From: DASZZX01 sp036260415
GTDB lineage: Bacteria > Actinomycetota > Nitriliruptoria > Nitriliruptorales > JAHWKO01
Direction: 5' to 3'
DNA length: 13,909 bases
NCBI GenBank assembly: GCA_036260415.1
Contig: DASZZX010000216.1
Coordinates: 1 to 13,909, forward strand
Within the stretch, counting starts at the first letter, position 1, and each line of letters begins with the position of its first letter. Shown piece after piece: positions 13,368-13,909 of the stretch. The notes under the pieces were generated by a model that had not been told where the DNA came from, did no database searches, and saw nothing but the letters and a program-made list of their open reading frames with translations. The translations under genes and the position numbers were made by a program.

Positions 13368-13909
13368 TCACTTCGCAACTGGCTCCGCCTCGACTGCCGG
13401 CAGGGCCCGCTGGCGATCAGCTGCCGCCCGCCGCAATGCCAGCCGGCTGGCCGGCTGTGGGGTGGGCTCGCGGTCGGGCAGGTGCGAGGTGAGGAAGGTG
13501 ACGATCTGATCGGTGACCTCTGGGTCTCGCAGGATCCGCATGTGCCCGAGCCCGGTGGAGGTCGTCAACGTCGCCGTCCGCCAGGCGGCGACCAGCAGCT
13601 GCACGTCGCTGTGGTCGACCTGACGGTCGGTCAGGTCGTGCACCACGAGGGCAGGGACGTCCAGTTCAGCGGCGATCCGGTCCGCTGCGACGTCCGTCCA
13701 GACGTCGGACCCGAACCGGTCCTCGATCCGGGCTCGCAGCCCGGCCATCGCCCCGTCCGGGATATGGAACCTCCGCTGGAAGGGGGCGAGGGCGTGCTCC
13801 AGTCGCACCGCCGGGGCCAACAGGGCGACCGCGTCCAGGCGCATCCCGTCGCGCATCGCCAGCAGCGTGACCGCCCCGCCCATCGAGTGGGCGACGACCA
13901 TGCGGGCCG
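13368..13909 (-). CDS. Alpha/beta hydrolase, partial (5' end outside window)
   Basis: The C-terminal part (at least 180 residues) of an alpha/beta-fold serine hydrolase; the frame is open to the window edge, so the start lies beyond 13909. Seen: nucleophile elbow VVAHSMGGAV (Ser codon at 13884-13886), followed by the helix and LDAVALLAPAV; the acid strand PALVVHDLTDRQVD with candidate catalytic Asp; and GLGHMRIL with candidate catalytic His. These occur in the expected order and spacing. The elbow reads AHSMG where GHSMG is commoner. The last 30 residues, after the final helix FLTSHL, are Pro/Arg/Ala-rich and probably disordered. It is upstream of the HxlR gene by 16 bp and probably co-transcribed with it. 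The substrate (ester, amide or other) cannot be told. Confidence 0.88.
   Translation of the reverse strand, partial: ARMVVAHSMGGAVTLLAMRDGMRLDAVALLAPAVRLEHALAPFQRRFHIPDGAMAGLRARIEDRFGSDVWTDVAADRIAAELDVPALVVHDLTDRQVDHSDVQLLVAAWRTATLTTSTGLGHMRILRDPEVTDQIVTFLTSHLPDREPTPQPASRLALRRAAADRQRALPAVEAEPVAK

Noticed and set aside
1..13909. CRISPR arrays, tRNA or rRNA genes, toxin-antitoxin pairs, complete prophage or transposon, biosynthetic cluster
   Set aside because: No repeated spacer pattern, no tRNA-like or rRNA-like sequence, and no supporting gene sets were seen on either strand.

Overview
The window reads as chromosomal DNA of a high-GC actinomycete-like bacterium. Coding stretches are about 70% G+C with strong G/C preference at third codon positions. 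The gene types (SigJ/ECF41 sigma factor with a linked epimerase, HxlR regulator, MocR-type regulator remains) are common in Actinomycetota. I cannot name a genus.

Left end (1-2700): two minus-strand genes overlap by 8 bp, a nucleoside hydrolase followed by a ribokinase-type PfkB kinase. Together they form a compact nucleoside/ribose salvage operon. A SnoaL/NTF2-like protein is transcribed divergently, and the intergenic region carries a 27-bp tandem duplication.

Centre-left (2700-5150): a clear homologue of animal cyclooxygenase-type haem peroxidases sits alone between two gene-poor stretches of about 450-500 bp. Its base composition is visibly lower in G+C than its neighbours. The tyrosyl-radical Tyr, proximal His and acetylatable Ser positions align with cyclooxygenase, but the distal His position reads Asp.

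Centre (5150-8400): a decayed zone. It holds a doubtful insertion-sequence remnant, a MocR regulator broken by an internal deletion and a stop codon, a five-helix membrane protein whose C-terminal cupredoxin domain is split by two compensating frameshifts, a second small membrane protein, and a glyoxalase-like tail fragment.

Centre-right (8400-10320): an epimerase and an ECF41/SigJ sigma factor form a 4-bp-overlapping minus-strand operon. It is preceded by a well-placed ECF41-type promoter (TGTCACA, 16 nt, TGTC), suggesting autoregulation.

Right end (10320-13909): an orphaned fragment of a second PfkB kinase, about 80% identical in DNA to part of the intact kinase at the left end; an orphan six-helix sensor histidine kinase; a gene-poor stretch with frame-broken reading frames; and an alpha/beta hydrolase (cut by the window edge) followed by an HxlR regulator with a C-terminal Cys/His cluster. 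I found no RNA genes, CRISPR arrays, or complete mobile elements.
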